Assembly (NCBI RefSeq): GCF_012986595.1 | Contig: NZ_JAAQYM010000005.1 | Location: 434,001 to 498,000, forward strand | DNA: 64,000 nucleotides | Origin: Pseudomonas koreensis | GTDB taxonomy: Bacteria; Pseudomonadota; Gammaproteobacteria; Pseudomonadales; Pseudomonadaceae | Direction: 5' to 3' | Part shown: positions 34,057 to 42,859 of the stretch, piece by piece | Numbering within the stretch: position 1 is the stretch's first letter | How the letters are laid out: every line of letters begins with the position of its first letter | Notes under the pieces: model-generated | Told to the model about the DNA's origin: nothing | Seen by the model: only the letters and a program-made list of their open reading frames with translations | Database searches by the model: none | Position numbers and translations under genes: made by a program

Positions 34057-35622
34057 TCAGCGGCTCAGATACATCCGCGTCGTCAGCAGATACACCGGCA
34101 ACCCCGAGACCAAAATCAACAACGCCGCATAAGGCGCTGCCGCCGCAAACTCGACATTCGCCGTGTGTGCCCAGACCTCGGTCGCCAGCGTGTTGAGCCC
34201 GGTCGGGCTGAGCAACAGCGTCGCCGTCAATTCCTTCATCGCATCCAGAAACACCAGCGCAAACGCCGCGCCCAATGCCGGGAAGATGATCGGCAGGGTC
34301 ACCCGGCAAAATGCCGTGAACGAAGATGCGCCCAGCGTACGCGCAGCCTCTTCCAGTTGCGGTGCGGCCTTGTTCAATGCTGTACGGATCGGCGCCTGCG
34401 CCAGTGGCAAAAACAGGAGCGCATAGGCAATCAGCAGCAACGCCGACGTCTGATACAGCGCCGGCACGTAATGCAGGGCGAAATACACCAGCGTCAGCGC
34501 AATCACCAGACCCGGCAGCGCGTGCAGCAGATACGGCAGGCGCTCGGCCCAGATCGCCAGTTGGCCTTTGTAACGCACCACCAGCAGCCCGACCGGCACT
34601 GCCAGCAGCAGGCACAACGCTGCGCCACCCAGCGACAACGCCAACGACGACAGCAGCGCTTGCGTGATCGCTGCGACCGGGAAGGCTGCCGACGAACCGA
34701 CCGCCAGCCAATACGCGAGCATGCCCAGCGGAATCCCGCTGCCGACAATCGCCAGCAGCAGACAATACAGCTGACCGACGATGGCCCATGGCCCGAGACG
34801 CACCTGTTCGGCCTGACGCGCCGCGCCTTGGCCTGTGCGCACATGCCGGCCCTTGCCGCGTACGCGCAACTCCAGCCACAGCAGTGCCAGACATAATGCG
34901 AGCAATACCGCGGAGAGCATCGCCGCGTTGGCGTTGCTGAACTCCAGTTCGAATTGCTGATAGATCGCCGTGGTAAAGGTTTGCAGGCCGATGATCGACA
35001 GAGCGCCGAACTCCACCAGCATGTGCAGGGCAATCAGCAGCGAGCCGGCCAGCAGCGACGGCCAGAGCAGCGGCAGGGTGACGCGGAAAAACACACCCCA
35101 GCGATTCTGCCCCAGGGTGCGGGCTGACTCTTCAAGGGATGGATCGAGGTTGCGCAGGGTGGCCGCGACCGGCAGGAAGATCAGCGGGTATTTCGACAGG
35201 CTCATCACCAGGATCGCTCCGCCGAGGCCTTCAAACTGTGCGCTTAATGAGACCCAGGTGAAGCTGCTGACAAACGCCGGCACGGCGAATGGCAGACACA
35301 AGATCACGCCCCACAGGCGCCGCCCCGGCAGATTGCTGCGCTCCAGCAACCACGCCAGTGTCAGGCCGATTACGCCGCAGGTGAGCGTCACACCGACCAT
35401 CAGCGCCAAAGTGTTGCGCAGCAGGCCGAACACGTAAGGGCGCCACAGCAAGTGCAGCGCCTCGGCCCAGCCGGCCTGCCAGGCCTTCAGGCCGACGTAG
35501 GCCAGCGGCAACAGGCTCAGCACCACCAGTAATAAAACCGGCAGTACCAGCCAGATCGATGGCCGCTTGCGCCGTGGCACGAAACCCCCGCGCGCGGTGG
35601 GGGCGGATAGCGATGTAGCCAT
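34057..35622 (-). CDS. Ferric iron ABC transporter permease (FbpB/AfuB type)
   Basis: 521-residue inner-membrane permease for iron(III) import, formed of two fused halves of about six helices each. Each half carries an EAA-type loop for the ATPase: EESARTLGQNRWGVFFRVTL and EEAARTLGASSFTAFCRVTL. The ATG overlaps the stop of the binding-protein gene by one base (TGATG on the minus strand), so the two are co-translated. No ATP-binding subunit gene is adjacent; the ATPase must be encoded elsewhere. The substrate is inferred from the binding protein and the Fur-like box. Confidence 0.9.
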   Translation of the reverse strand: MATSLSAPTARGGFVPRRKRPSIWLVLPVLLLVVLSLLPLAYVGLKAWQAGWAEALHLLWRPYVFGLLRNTLALMVGVTLTCGVIGLTLAWLLERSNLPGRRLWGVILCLPFAVPAFVSSFTWVSLSAQFEGLGGAILVMSLSKYPLIFLPVAATLRNLDPSLEESARTLGQNRWGVFFRVTLPLLWPSLLAGSLLIALHMLVEFGALSIIGLQTFTTAIYQQFELEFSNANAAMLSAVLLALCLALLWLELRVRGKGRHVRTGQGAARQAEQVRLGPWAIVGQLYCLLLAIVGSGIPLGMLAYWLAVGSSAAFPVAAITQALLSSLALSLGGAALCLLLAVPVGLLVVRYKGQLAIWAERLPYLLHALPGLVIALTLVYFALHYVPALYQTSALLLIAYALLFLPLAQAPIRTALNKAAPQLEEAARTLGASSFTAFCRVTLPIIFPALGAAFALVFLDAMKELTATLLLSPTGLNTLATEVWAHTANVEFAAAAPYAALLILVSGLPVYLLTTRMYLSR

Positions 35623-36632
35623 CAGTTCAGGCCAACTTCACGTTCCAGTTCCAGGGCTTCTTCGGCGTTGCCCAGGTCGGCCGGGGTGACATTCGGCGCT
35701 TGCAGCTCGCTGAATGGCTTGAGGCCGCGATCCGACTCCATGCCTTTGTGCAGCGGGTATTCGGCGGTGGTCTGAGTGATCACGCGCTGACCTTCTTCGC
35801 TGGCCATGTAGGCCAGGAATTGCTGGGCTTCTTTCGGGTGTTTGCTGGATTTCAGGACTGCCGCGCTGGACACGGTGATCAGCCCGCCGACGTCGCCGCC
35901 GGTGAAGTAATGCAGTTTCGAGTCGAGTTTGCCTTTCTCGCGCTGCAGCGCGAACCAGTAGTAGTTGTTCACCAGCACGGTGGCGACTTCACCGTTTTCC
36001 ACGGCTTTGAGCGCGACCATGTTGTTGCTGTAGGTCTTGCCGAAGGCGCGCAGGCCGGTCAGCCATTCTTCGGCGGCGTCGCGACCGTGCAGCTTGATGA
36101 TTGCTACGGCCTGTTCCTGGAACGCGCCGCTGGTTGGCACGAAACCGACCTTGCCTTGCCATTTCGGATCGGAGAAGCCGAGTACCGATTTCGGCAGATC
36201 CTTTTCGTCGATCAGCTTCGGGTTATAGGCAACCACGCGAACCCGCGCGGTGACGCCGATCCAGGTGCCGTTGCCGGCGACATATTCTTTCGGCAGCACG
36301 GCCAGCGTGGCGTCATCGGTTTTGGCCAGCAGACCCTGTTCGCCAAGATTGTTCAGCGGTGGGGATTCTTCGGTGTAGATCACATCGGCGGGGGAGCGGT
36401 CGCCTTCTTCGATGACCTGGCTGGCGAGCTGGTTGCTGCTGCCTTTGCGCACATTGACGTGAATCCCGGTCTTGGCCTCGAAGGCTTTGGCGATCGCATC
36501 GCCGACTTCCTTGTGTTGACCGTTGTAGAGCGTCAGGGAAACCGCGTCGGCTGCCTGGGTGAGGGGAGTGGCGAGTGCCAGGCCGAGCAGGGTGAAGGTC
36601 AAGCCGCGGCGCAGGGTATTTCGAAACATCAT
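35622..36632 (-). CDS. Ferric iron ABC transporter substrate-binding protein (FbpA/AfuA type)
   Basis: Periplasmic Fe(III)-binding protein, 336 residues, with a signal peptide ending near LTQAADA. The two-lobe fold starts VSLTLYNGQHKEVGDAIAKAF. The dityrosyl iron-binding motif NNYYWFAL is present, as in FbpA/FutA-type proteins, and supports iron rather than another oxyanion complex. Either ATG 36632 or 36629 could be used. It precedes the permease gene in the same transcript. A Fur-like site lies about 40 bases upstream. Confidence 0.92.
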   Translation of the reverse strand: MMFRNTLRRGLTFTLLGLALATPLTQAADAVSLTLYNGQHKEVGDAIAKAFEAKTGIHVNVRKGSSNQLASQVIEEGDRSPADVIYTEESPPLNNLGEQGLLAKTDDATLAVLPKEYVAGNGTWIGVTARVRVVAYNPKLIDEKDLPKSVLGFSDPKWQGKVGFVPTSGAFQEQAVAIIKLHGRDAAEEWLTGLRAFGKTYSNNMVALKAVENGEVATVLVNNYYWFALQREKGKLDSKLHYFTGGDVGGLITVSSAAVLKSSKHPKEAQQFLAYMASEEGQRVITQTTAEYPLHKGMESDRGLKPFSELQAPNVTPADLGNAEEALELEREVGLN

Positions 36633-36669
36633 TCGCAGGGTTCCTCACTGTCGCATTGCAAAAACTTGC

Positions 36670-36688
36670 AACAATGATAAACGATATT
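36670..36688 (-). promoter_or_regulatory. Candidate Fur box upstream of the iron transporter
   Basis: The 19 bases matching GATAATGATAATCATTATC at 13 positions include an intact AATGATAA (36673-36680). It is also framed by the inverted ACAAT/ATTGT at 36671-36690. Position, about 40 bases before the binding-protein start, fits iron repression. Confidence 0.6.
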
Positions 36689-36747
36689 GTTTCTCAAGTG
36701 CGCCTTGCGATGGAGAGGCGAGTTTGCTAGATGGCTGGAAAAACCAT

Positions 36748-36869
36748 TGTGGCGAGGGAGCTTGCTCCCGCTCGGCTGCACAGCAGTCGTTAGATTTGTG
36801 AGAGAGGATTAATTGAATGAAAGCGCGGGCTACTTCGCACCCCATCGGGAGCAAGCTCCCTCGCCACAA
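36748..36869. repeat. REPIN, TGTGGCGAGGGAGCTTGCTC type
   Basis: Inverted copies at the two ends (GTGGCGAGGGAGCTTGCTCC at the left; CGGGAGCAAGCTCCCTCG then CCACAA at the right). Lies between the iron-transporter promoter region and the tRNA terminator. Confidence 0.88.
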
Positions 36870-36903
36870 AAAGGTTTGGTGGTTTTCCAAAGGGCAGAAA
36901 CGC

Positions 36904-36927
36904 AAAAACCCGCTTTCGCGGGTTTTT
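36904..36927 (-). terminator. Terminator of the first tRNA-Leu gene
   Basis: AAAAACCCGC (36904-36913), loop TTTC, GCGGGTTTTT (36918-36927), 34 bases beyond the tRNA 3' end on the minus strand. Confidence 0.88.
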
Positions 36928-36960
36928 GGGAAACTCAAGGTCGTAACCTTGAATTTGAAT

Positions 36961-37047
36961 TGGTGCCCAGAAGAAGACTCGAACTTCCACGACCGTAAGG
37001 TCACCAGCACCTGAAGCTGGCGTGTCTACCAATTTCACCATCTGGGC
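36961..37047 (-). tRNA. tRNA-Leu (anticodon CAG), copy 1
   Basis: 87 nt including encoded CCA. On the minus strand it starts GCCCAGATGGTGAAATTGG and ends TCTGGGCACCA; the acceptor stem GCCCAGA/TCTGGGC is fully paired. The anticodon arm is CCAGC-TTCAGGT-GCTGG, giving anticodon CAG. The long variable arm and the GGTTCGA-type T loop (AGTTCGAGT) are typical of class II tRNA-Leu. Confidence 0.97.
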
Positions 37048-37082
37048 ATTCATCGCAAGCGTTGCCGCTGTTGATGTGGCGC

Positions 37083-37111
37083 ACTATACGGAGCGCTTTT
37101 TGATCTGTAAA
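37083..37111 (-). promoter_or_regulatory. Promoter of tRNA-Leu copy 1
   Basis: On the minus strand: TTTACA, 17 bases, TATAGT. The same arrangement with the same spacing occurs ahead of copy 2. A GC-rich GCGC stretch follows the -10, as expected for stringently controlled promoters. Confidence 0.75.
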
Positions 37112-37164
37112 CCCCTGATTTAATTTTAATTAATCGGTTTTAACAAATCCGTTCCTTAGAATGC

Positions 37165-37188
37165 AAAAAACCCGCTTTCGCGGGTTTT
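37165..37188 (-). terminator. Terminator of the second tRNA-Leu gene
   Basis: AAAAAACCCGC, loop TTTC, GCGGGTTTT on the plus strand; it ends in Ts on the minus strand. Nearly identical to the terminator of copy 1, so the whole tRNA-terminator unit appears duplicated. Confidence 0.85.
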
Positions 37189-37227
37189 GTGTGAGTCTTG
37201 AAACTGATCTAGTCTCAAACTCGAAAT

Positions 37228-37314
37228 TGGTGCCCAGGAGAAGACTCGAACTTCCACGACCGTAAGGTCACCAGCACCTGAAGCTGGCGTGTCTACCAAT
37301 TTCACCACCTGGGC
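37228..37314 (-). tRNA. tRNA-Leu (anticodon CAG), copy 2
   Basis: 87 nt including CCA, same anticodon arm as copy 1. It differs in the acceptor stem: GCCCAGG/CCTGGGC replaces GCCCAGA/TCTGGGC, so a paired A-T became G-C and pairing is preserved. Its own promoter and terminator flank it. Confidence 0.97.
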
Positions 37315-37349
37315 ATCTCGTCAACGTGTGTACGTCGTCGATGGCGCGC

Positions 37350-37378
37350 ACTATACGGAGCGCCTTTTTAACTGTAAA
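37350..37378 (-). promoter_or_regulatory. Promoter of tRNA-Leu copy 2
   Basis: Minus-strand TTTACA, 17-base spacer, TATAGT, then GCGCGCC. Same hexamers as the copy 1 promoter. Confidence 0.75.
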
Positions 37379-37539
37379 CCCCTGCCAGCAAAAAAAATGA
37401 TTTTTTTTACCGGCGGTGTTCAAAAGGGTGTTCAGGCGTCGATACAAGGCTTTAGAACAGCCTTATGGAGTGGGAAATTTCCCGTTTGATGGCGCCTATG
37501 CCAAACTAACCCGTATATAGACAAGGTGAAAACTCTCTA

Positions 37540-40170
37540 ATGGCCGATTGGCAGTCCCTCGATCCCGAGGCCGCTCGTGAAGCGGAAAAATATGATAACC
37601 CTATTCCCAGCCGCGAACTGATCCTTCAGCACCTTGCTGATCGGGGTTCGCCCGCTGCCCGCGAGCAACTGGTCGAAGAGTTTGGTCTGACCACAGAAGA
37701 CCAGATCGAAGCCCTGCGCCGCCGCTTGCGCGCCATGGAGCGCGATGCTCAATTGATCTACACCCGCCGTGGCACCTATGCGCCGGTGGACAAGCTCGAC
37801 CTGATCCTCGGCCGCATCAGCGGTCACCGTGACGGTTTCGGCTTCCTGGTGCCGGACGATGGCAGCGATGACCTGTTCATGAGCCCGGCGCAAATGCGTC
37901 TGGTGTTCGACGGTGACCGTGCCCTGGCCCGTGTTTCCGGTCTCGACCGTCGCGGTCGCCGCGAAGGCGTGATCGTCGAAGTGGTGTCCCGAGCTCACGA
38001 GAGCATCGTCGGTCGTTACTTCGAAGAAGGCGGCATCGGTTTCGTCGTTGCCGACAACCCGAAGATCCAGCAGGAAGTGCTGGTCACCCCGGGCCGCAAC
38101 GCCAACGCCCAGATCGGTCAGTTCGTCGAGGTGAAAATCACCCACTGGCCGACTCCGCGCTTCCAGCCACAAGGTGATGTGATCGAAGTCGTCGGCAACT
38201 ACATGGCGCCGGGAATGGAAATCGATGTCGCGCTGCGTACCTACGATATCCCTCACGTCTGGCCTGAAGCGGTGCTCAAAGAAGCCGCCAAGCTCAAGCC
38301 TGAAGTCGAAGACAAAGACAAAGAGAAGCGCGTCGACCTGCGCCATCTGCCGTTCGTCACCATCGACGGCGAAGATGCCCGCGACTTCGACGACGCGGTC
38401 TACTGCGAAGCCAAACCGGGCAAGCTGCGCCTGTTCTCCGGCGGCTGGAAGTTGTACGTGGCGATTGCCGACGTTTCCAGCTACGTGAAGATCGGCTCGG
38501 CGCTGGACAACGAGGCCCAGGTGCGTGGCAACTCGGTGTACTTCCCCGAGCGCGTGGTGCCGATGCTGCCTGAGCAGCTGTCCAACGGCCTGTGCTCGCT
38601 GAACCCGCACGTCGATCGTCTGGCCATGGTTTGCGAGATGACCATCTCCAAGTCCGGCGAAATGACCGACTACTGCTTCTATGAAGCGGTGATCCACTCC
38701 CATGCCCGTTTGACCTACAACAAGGTCAGCGCGATGCTGGAAACGCCGAAGGTCGCCGAAGCACGCAAATTGCGTGGCGAGTACACCGACGTCGTGCCGC
38801 ATCTCAAGCAGCTTTATTCGCTGTACAAAGTGCTGCTGGCCGCTCGTCACGTGCGTGGCGCGATCGATTTCGAAACGCAGGAAACCCGGATCATCTTCGG
38901 TTCCGAGCGCAAGATTGCCGAAATCCGCCCGACCGTCCGTAACGACGCGCACAAGCTGATCGAGGAATGCATGCTGGCGGCCAACGTGGCCACTGCCGAG
39001 TTCCTCAAGAAGCACGAAATCCCTGCGTTGTATCGCGTTCACGCGGGGCCGCCGCCGGAGCGTCTGGAAAAACTGCGCGCCTTCCTTGGCGAGCTCGGCC
39101 TGTCCCTGCACAAAGGCAAGGACGGTCCGTCGCCGAAGGATTATCAGGCCCTGCTGGCGAGCATCAAGGATCGTCCGGACTTCCATCTGATCCAGACCGT
39201 GATGCTGCGTTCGTTGAGTCAGGCGGTGTACAGCGCTGAAAACGATGGCCACTTCGGTCTGAACTACGAAGCCTATACCCACTTCACCTCGCCGATCCGG
39301 CGTTACCCGGACCTGCTCACACACCGCGCCATCCGCAGTGTGATCCATTCGAAACAGGACACTCCGCACGTTCGCCGTGCCGGGGCGATGACCATTCCGA
39401 AGGCGCGTATCTATCCGTACGACGAAGCGGCGCTGGAGCAGCTCGGCGAGCAGTGCTCGATGAGCGAACGCCGTGCCGACGAAGCAACCCGCGACGTGGT
39501 GAACTGGCTCAAATGCGAGTTCATGAAGGATCGCGTGGGCGAATCGTTCCCGGGCGTGATCACCGCTGTGACCGGTTTCGGTCTGTTCGTCGAGCTGACC
39601 GACATTTACGTCGAAGGTCTGGTGCACGTCACCGCGCTGCCGGGCGACTACTACCACTTCGATCCTGTGCATCACCGTCTGGCGGGCGAGCGCACCGGTC
39701 GCAGCTTCCGTCTCGGCGACACCGTTGAAGTGCGGGTCATGCGCGTCGATCTCGACGAACGCAAGATCGACTTCGAGATGGCAGAAAAAACCATCAGCGC
39801 GCCGATTGGTCGCAAGAAGCGTGGCGCCAACACCGCAGCACCGGCGGCCAAGGTTGTGGAAGACAAGGCTCCGGCAAAAACCGCCAGCCGTCGTCCGGCC
39901 AAGGAAAAAGCGCCCGAGGCCTATCGCCCGAGCGATGCCGTGGCGAAAAACGCCGAGCTGCGCAAAAGCCGTGAATTGAAGAAGGCCTTGCTGGCCGAAG
40001 CCAAAAGCGGTGGTAAAGCGGCGTCTGGGGGAAAGACCGGACGGTCGGCGCCTGATAAGGCCGCCGGCGGCAAGCCAGCCAAACCGAGCAAACACCGTAA
40101 AGGCCCGCCAAAGGCGGGTTCGGCTCCAGCCAAAAGTGGCGGGGCGCGTAAACCGAAGGCGAAGTCATGA
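37540..40170 (+). CDS. rnr: Ribonuclease R
   Basis: Processive 3'-to-5' exoribonuclease that degrades structured RNA. 876 residues. An N-terminal helix-turn-helix (about 25-80) is followed by cold-shock domains (about 90-250), the RNB catalytic domain (about 265-600; DGEDARDFDDAVY holds the metal-binding Asps, ARLTYNKV and HFTSPIRRYPDLLTH follow), an S1 domain (about 650-735; ITAVTGFGLFVEL) and a Lys/Ala-rich basic tail (about 745-876). Overlaps rlmB by four bases. Confidence 0.97.
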   Translation: MADWQSLDPEAAREAEKYDNPIPSRELILQHLADRGSPAAREQLVEEFGLTTEDQIEALRRRLRAMERDAQLIYTRRGTYAPVDKLDLILGRISGHRDGFGFLVPDDGSDDLFMSPAQMRLVFDGDRALARVSGLDRRGRREGVIVEVVSRAHESIVGRYFEEGGIGFVVADNPKIQQEVLVTPGRNANAQIGQFVEVKITHWPTPRFQPQGDVIEVVGNYMAPGMEIDVALRTYDIPHVWPEAVLKEAAKLKPEVEDKDKEKRVDLRHLPFVTIDGEDARDFDDAVYCEAKPGKLRLFSGGWKLYVAIADVSSYVKIGSALDNEAQVRGNSVYFPERVVPMLPEQLSNGLCSLNPHVDRLAMVCEMTISKSGEMTDYCFYEAVIHSHARLTYNKVSAMLETPKVAEARKLRGEYTDVVPHLKQLYSLYKVLLAARHVRGAIDFETQETRIIFGSERKIAEIRPTVRNDAHKLIEECMLAANVATAEFLKKHEIPALYRVHAGPPPERLEKLRAFLGELGLSLHKGKDGPSPKDYQALLASIKDRPDFHLIQTVMLRSLSQAVYSAENDGHFGLNYEAYTHFTSPIRRYPDLLTHRAIRSVIHSKQDTPHVRRAGAMTIPKARIYPYDEAALEQLGEQCSMSERRADEATRDVVNWLKCEFMKDRVGESFPGVITAVTGFGLFVELTDIYVEGLVHVTALPGDYYHFDPVHHRLAGERTGRSFRLGDTVEVRVMRVDLDERKIDFEMAEKTISAPIGRKKRGANTAAPAAKVVEDKAPAKTASRRPAKEKAPEAYRPSDAVAKNAELRKSRELKKALLAEAKSGGKAASGGKTGRSAPDKAAGGKPAKPSKHRKGPPKAGSAPAKSGGARKPKAKS

Positions 40171-40934
40171 GTCAGTTGGAAAAAATCTACGGCGTTCACG
40201 CGGTAGAAGCGTTGCTGCGTCACCACCCGAAACGCGTCAAGCAGATCTGGCTGGCTGAAAGCCGCAACGATCCGCGCGTGCAGACCCTGATCGAACTGGC
40301 CAACGAAAATCGTGTGCAGGTCGGTCAGGCCGAGCGCCGCGAAATGGACGCCTGGGTTGAAGGCGTGCACCAGGGCGTGGTTGCGGACGTAAGTCCGAGC
40401 CAGGTCTGGGGCGAGGCGATGCTCGACGAACTGCTCGATCGCACCGAAGGCGCACCGCTGTTGCTGGTACTCGATGGCGTGACAGATCCGCACAACCTTG
40501 GCGCCTGCCTGCGTTCGGCCGATGCGGCCGGCGCGCTGGCGGTGATCGTGCCCAAGGACAAGTCGGCAACCCTGACGCCGGTGGTGCGTAAAGTCGCCTG
40601 CGGCGCGGCGGAAGTGATTCCGCTGGTGGCGGTGACCAACCTGGCGCGCACCCTGGAAAAACTTCAGCAGCGCGGTCTGTGGGTTGTCGGTACGGCGGGT
40701 GAGGCCGAGGTCAGCATTTATGACCAGGACCTGACCGGCCCGACCATCCTGATCATGGGCGCCGAAGGCAAAGGCATGCGTCGCCTGACGCGCGAGCACT
40801 GCGACTATCTGGTGAACCTGCCGATGGCCGGTAGCGTCAGCAGCCTCAACGTGTCCGTGGCGACCGGTGTGTGCCTGTTCGAAGCGCAGCGCCAGCGCGG
40901 TGCAAAAGCCAAGGCTGCTGCTGCCAAGAAATAA
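40167..40934 (+). CDS. rlmB: 23S rRNA (guanosine-2251 2'-O)-methyltransferase
   Basis: SpoU-family methyltransferase acting on G2251 in the peptidyl-transferase loop. 255 residues. An N-terminal L30e-like RNA-binding domain (KIYGVHAVEALLRHHP) precedes the knotted SPOUT domain, with motif 1 DGVTDPHNLGACLRSADA, motif 2 IMGAEGKGMRRLT and motif 3 LPMAGSVSSLNVSVATGV. ATGA overlap with rnr indicates coupling, as in most gammaproteobacteria. Confidence 0.97.
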   Translation: MSQLEKIYGVHAVEALLRHHPKRVKQIWLAESRNDPRVQTLIELANENRVQVGQAERREMDAWVEGVHQGVVADVSPSQVWGEAMLDELLDRTEGAPLLLVLDGVTDPHNLGACLRSADAAGALAVIVPKDKSATLTPVVRKVACGAAEVIPLVAVTNLARTLEKLQQRGLWVVGTAGEAEVSIYDQDLTGPTILIMGAEGKGMRRLTREHCDYLVNLPMAGSVSSLNVSVATGVCLFEAQRQRGAKAKAAAAKK

Positions 40935-40948
40935 GCCTTTGCAGAAAC

Positions 40949-41043
40949 TGTAGGAGCTGCCGAGTGAAACGAGGCTGCGATCTTTTGATCCTGTTTTGAA
41001 AAAATCAAAGGCAAAAGATCGCAGCCTTCGGCAGCGGCTACAG
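40949..41043. repeat. REPIN, TGTAGGAGCTGCCG type with variant left arm
   Basis: Right arm ends CAGCCTTCGGCAGCGGCTAC. The left arm has GCCGAGTGAAACGAGGCTGC in place of the usual GCCGCAGGCTGC, a variant also seen (inverted) at 56340-56356. Lies between rlmB and the rpsF promoter. Confidence 0.85.
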
Positions 41044-41081
41044 TTGTCTGTCGGTGATTGTTCAAATAATCACCAATTGCC

Positions 41082-41110
41082 TTGCGCCTCCTCTGTCCCT
41101 TCTCTACAAT
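41082..41110 (+). promoter_or_regulatory. Promoter of the rpsF-dnaB operon
   Basis: TTGCGC (41082-41087), 17 bases, TACAAT (41105-41110). This would give a 5' leader of about 110 bases before rpsF, room for S6/S18 feedback control, but I could not assign a leader structure with confidence. Confidence 0.6.
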
Positions 41111-41228
41111 TGCGCCCCTTGCTGTGACGGCAGGCACGCATGTGCCCCGCGCCAGCAAGTCCATAAGTGTCATTCACTCCTTGTCTGACCGTTTTTGAGC
41201 GGCAGGCTACAACCCGTAAGGAGCATTC

Positions 41229-41651
41229 ATGCGTCATTACGAAATCATCTTTCTGGTCCACCCTGACCAGAGCGAGCAAGTCGGCGGCATGGTTGAGCGT
41301 TACACCAAGCTGATCGAAGAAGACGGCGGCAAAATCCACCGTCTGGAAGATTGGGGCCGTCGTCAACTGGCCTACGCAATCAACAATGTTCACAAGGCTC
41401 ACTACGTGATGCTGAACGTTGAGTGCACTGGCAAGGCCCTGGCCGAGCTGGAAGACAACTTCCGCTACAACGATGCTGTGATCCGTAACCTGGTCATCCG
41501 TCGCGACGAAGCCGTTACCGGCCAGTCCGAGATGCTCAAGGCTGAAGAAAACCGCAGTGAGCGCCGTGAGCGTCGCGACCGTCCTGAGCACGAAGGCGCT
41601 GATAGCGCTGATAGTGATGACAGCGACAACAGCGATAACGCTGACGAGTAA
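41229..41651 (+). CDS. rpsF: 30S ribosomal protein S6
   Basis: Primary binding partner of S18 in the 30S platform. 140 residues. Begins MRHYEIIFLVHPDQSEQVGGM, the family start; EDWGRRQLAYAINN and VRRDEAVTGQSEM-like segments are present. The last 40 residues are strongly Asp/Ser/Glu-rich (DSADSDDSDNSDNADE), the region where RimK adds glutamates in pseudomonads. AAGGAGC precedes the ATG. Confidence 0.98.
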   Translation: MRHYEIIFLVHPDQSEQVGGMVERYTKLIEEDGGKIHRLEDWGRRQLAYAINNVHKAHYVMLNVECTGKALAELEDNFRYNDAVIRNLVIRRDEAVTGQSEMLKAEENRSERRERRDRPEHEGADSADSDDSDNSDNADE

Positions 41652-41679
41652 TCCACGGACCTTTTAAGGAGCCTATCAA

Positions 41680-41910
41680 ATGGCACGTTTCTTCCGTCGT
41701 CGTAAATTCTGCCGCTTCACCGCTGAAGACGTGAAAGAGATCGATTACAAAGATCTCAACACTCTGAAAGCCTACGTATCCGAGACCGGCAAAATCGTTC
41801 CAAGCCGCATCACCGGTACCAAAGCTCGTTATCAGCGTCAGCTGGCCACCGCTATCAAGCGCGCCCGCTTCCTGGCCCTGCTGGCCTACACCGACAGCCA
41901 CGGCCGCTGA
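41680..41910 (+). CDS. rpsR: 30S ribosomal protein S18
   Basis: 76-residue platform protein that binds with S6. Very basic N-terminus [18 protein letters not shown], then [19 protein letters not shown] and [20 protein letters not shown], all typical. TAAGGAG precedes the ATG. Lies between rpsF and the membrane-protein gene in one operon. Confidence 0.98.
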
Positions 41911-41946
41911 GACCGGGCAGTCGACAAGTAGCAAAGGATTGAATGC

Positions 41947-42840
41947 ATGCGTGCCTTAGCTGAGTTCATCATGCGAGGCCGTATGCAGGCCACTCTCGTG
42001 GTGGCCGGATGTGCAACATTGCCGTTGTTGTATTGGTTGGGCGCTGCCGCCGGGAGCCTTGTGCTGCTGCGGCGCGGACTGACGGACGCCCTGGGTGTTC
42101 TGTCTCTGGGGCTGCTGCCAGCATTGATCTGGTGGCTGTATGCCGATGATCCACGGGCACTTCTGGTGCTGCTGGGATCTTCGGGGCTTGCGTTGGTTTT
42201 GCGCGCAAGCGAGTCCTGGGTTCGCACGCTGCTGGTCAGCGTAGTGATTGGAGTGGTGTTTTCAGTGGTGCTCGGGGCGGCGTTTGCAGCCCAGATCGAG
42301 ATGCTCGCGCAGGCCTTGATAAAGGTCATGCCGGCGCTTCTTGGTGATACCTACAAGCAATTGTCGGTGGATGAGCAAGCGCGATTCGCGTCCCTGATTG
42401 CACCGGTCCTGACCGGACTGATTGCGGCGTTGTTGCAGATCGTCAGCGTGCTGAGCCTGATTGTCGGGCGGCATTGGCAGGCGTTGTTGTACAACCCGGG
42501 TGGTTTTGGTCGCGAGTTTCGCGCCATCCGGATCCCGCTGGGGCCGGCGATGTTGCTGCTGGCGTTGATGCTTCTGGGCCCGAATCTCGGTGCACAGATG
42601 GCCATGTTGACGCCGTTGTGCAGTGTACCGCTGGTGTTCGCCGGACTCGCCCTGATTCACGGGCTGGTCGGGCAGAAGCGACTGGCCGGTTTCTGGCTGG
42701 TGGGGTTGTACGTCACGCTGTTGTTGTTCATGCAGCTGATCTATCCGTTGCTCGTGGTTCTGGCCATTGTCGACAGCCTGATTGATTTTCGCGGTCGTCA
42801 CGTGTCGAAAGACACCGATAACGCGAACGGTGAAGGTTAA
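41947..42840 (+). CDS. DUF2232-like membrane protein
   Basis: 297-residue polytopic membrane protein with about eight hydrophobic helices (for example ATLVVAGCATLPLLYWLGAA, LLVSVVIGVVFSVVLGAAFA, LGPAMLLLALMLLGPNLGA). No catalytic motif is visible. A gene of this type sits between rpsR and rplI in pseudomonads and related gammaproteobacteria. ATG 41947 has AAAGGATTGA upstream. Function unknown; its position may only reflect shared transcription with ribosomal genes. Confidence 0.8.
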   Translation: MRALAEFIMRGRMQATLVVAGCATLPLLYWLGAAAGSLVLLRRGLTDALGVLSLGLLPALIWWLYADDPRALLVLLGSSGLALVLRASESWVRTLLVSVVIGVVFSVVLGAAFAAQIEMLAQALIKVMPALLGDTYKQLSVDEQARFASLIAPVLTGLIAALLQIVSVLSLIVGRHWQALLYNPGGFGREFRAIRIPLGPAMLLLALMLLGPNLGAQMAMLTPLCSVPLVFAGLALIHGLVGQKRLAGFWLVGLYVTLLLFMQLIYPLLVVLAIVDSLIDFRGRHVSKDTDNANGEG

Positions 42841-42859
42841 AAGTTAAGAGGATTTCCAC

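Noticed and set aside
37537..40095. An 852-codon open frame antisense to rnr
   Set aside because: It is the mirror of a high-GC coding frame, its translation is low-complexity His/Arg/Gly-rich sequence without domains, and RNase R motifs on the other strand are unmistakable.
41111..41228. S6/S18 autoregulatory leader RNA before rpsF
   Set aside because: A CCG...CGG hairpin is present but I could not confirm the conserved leader structure; left as a possibility only within the promoter entry.
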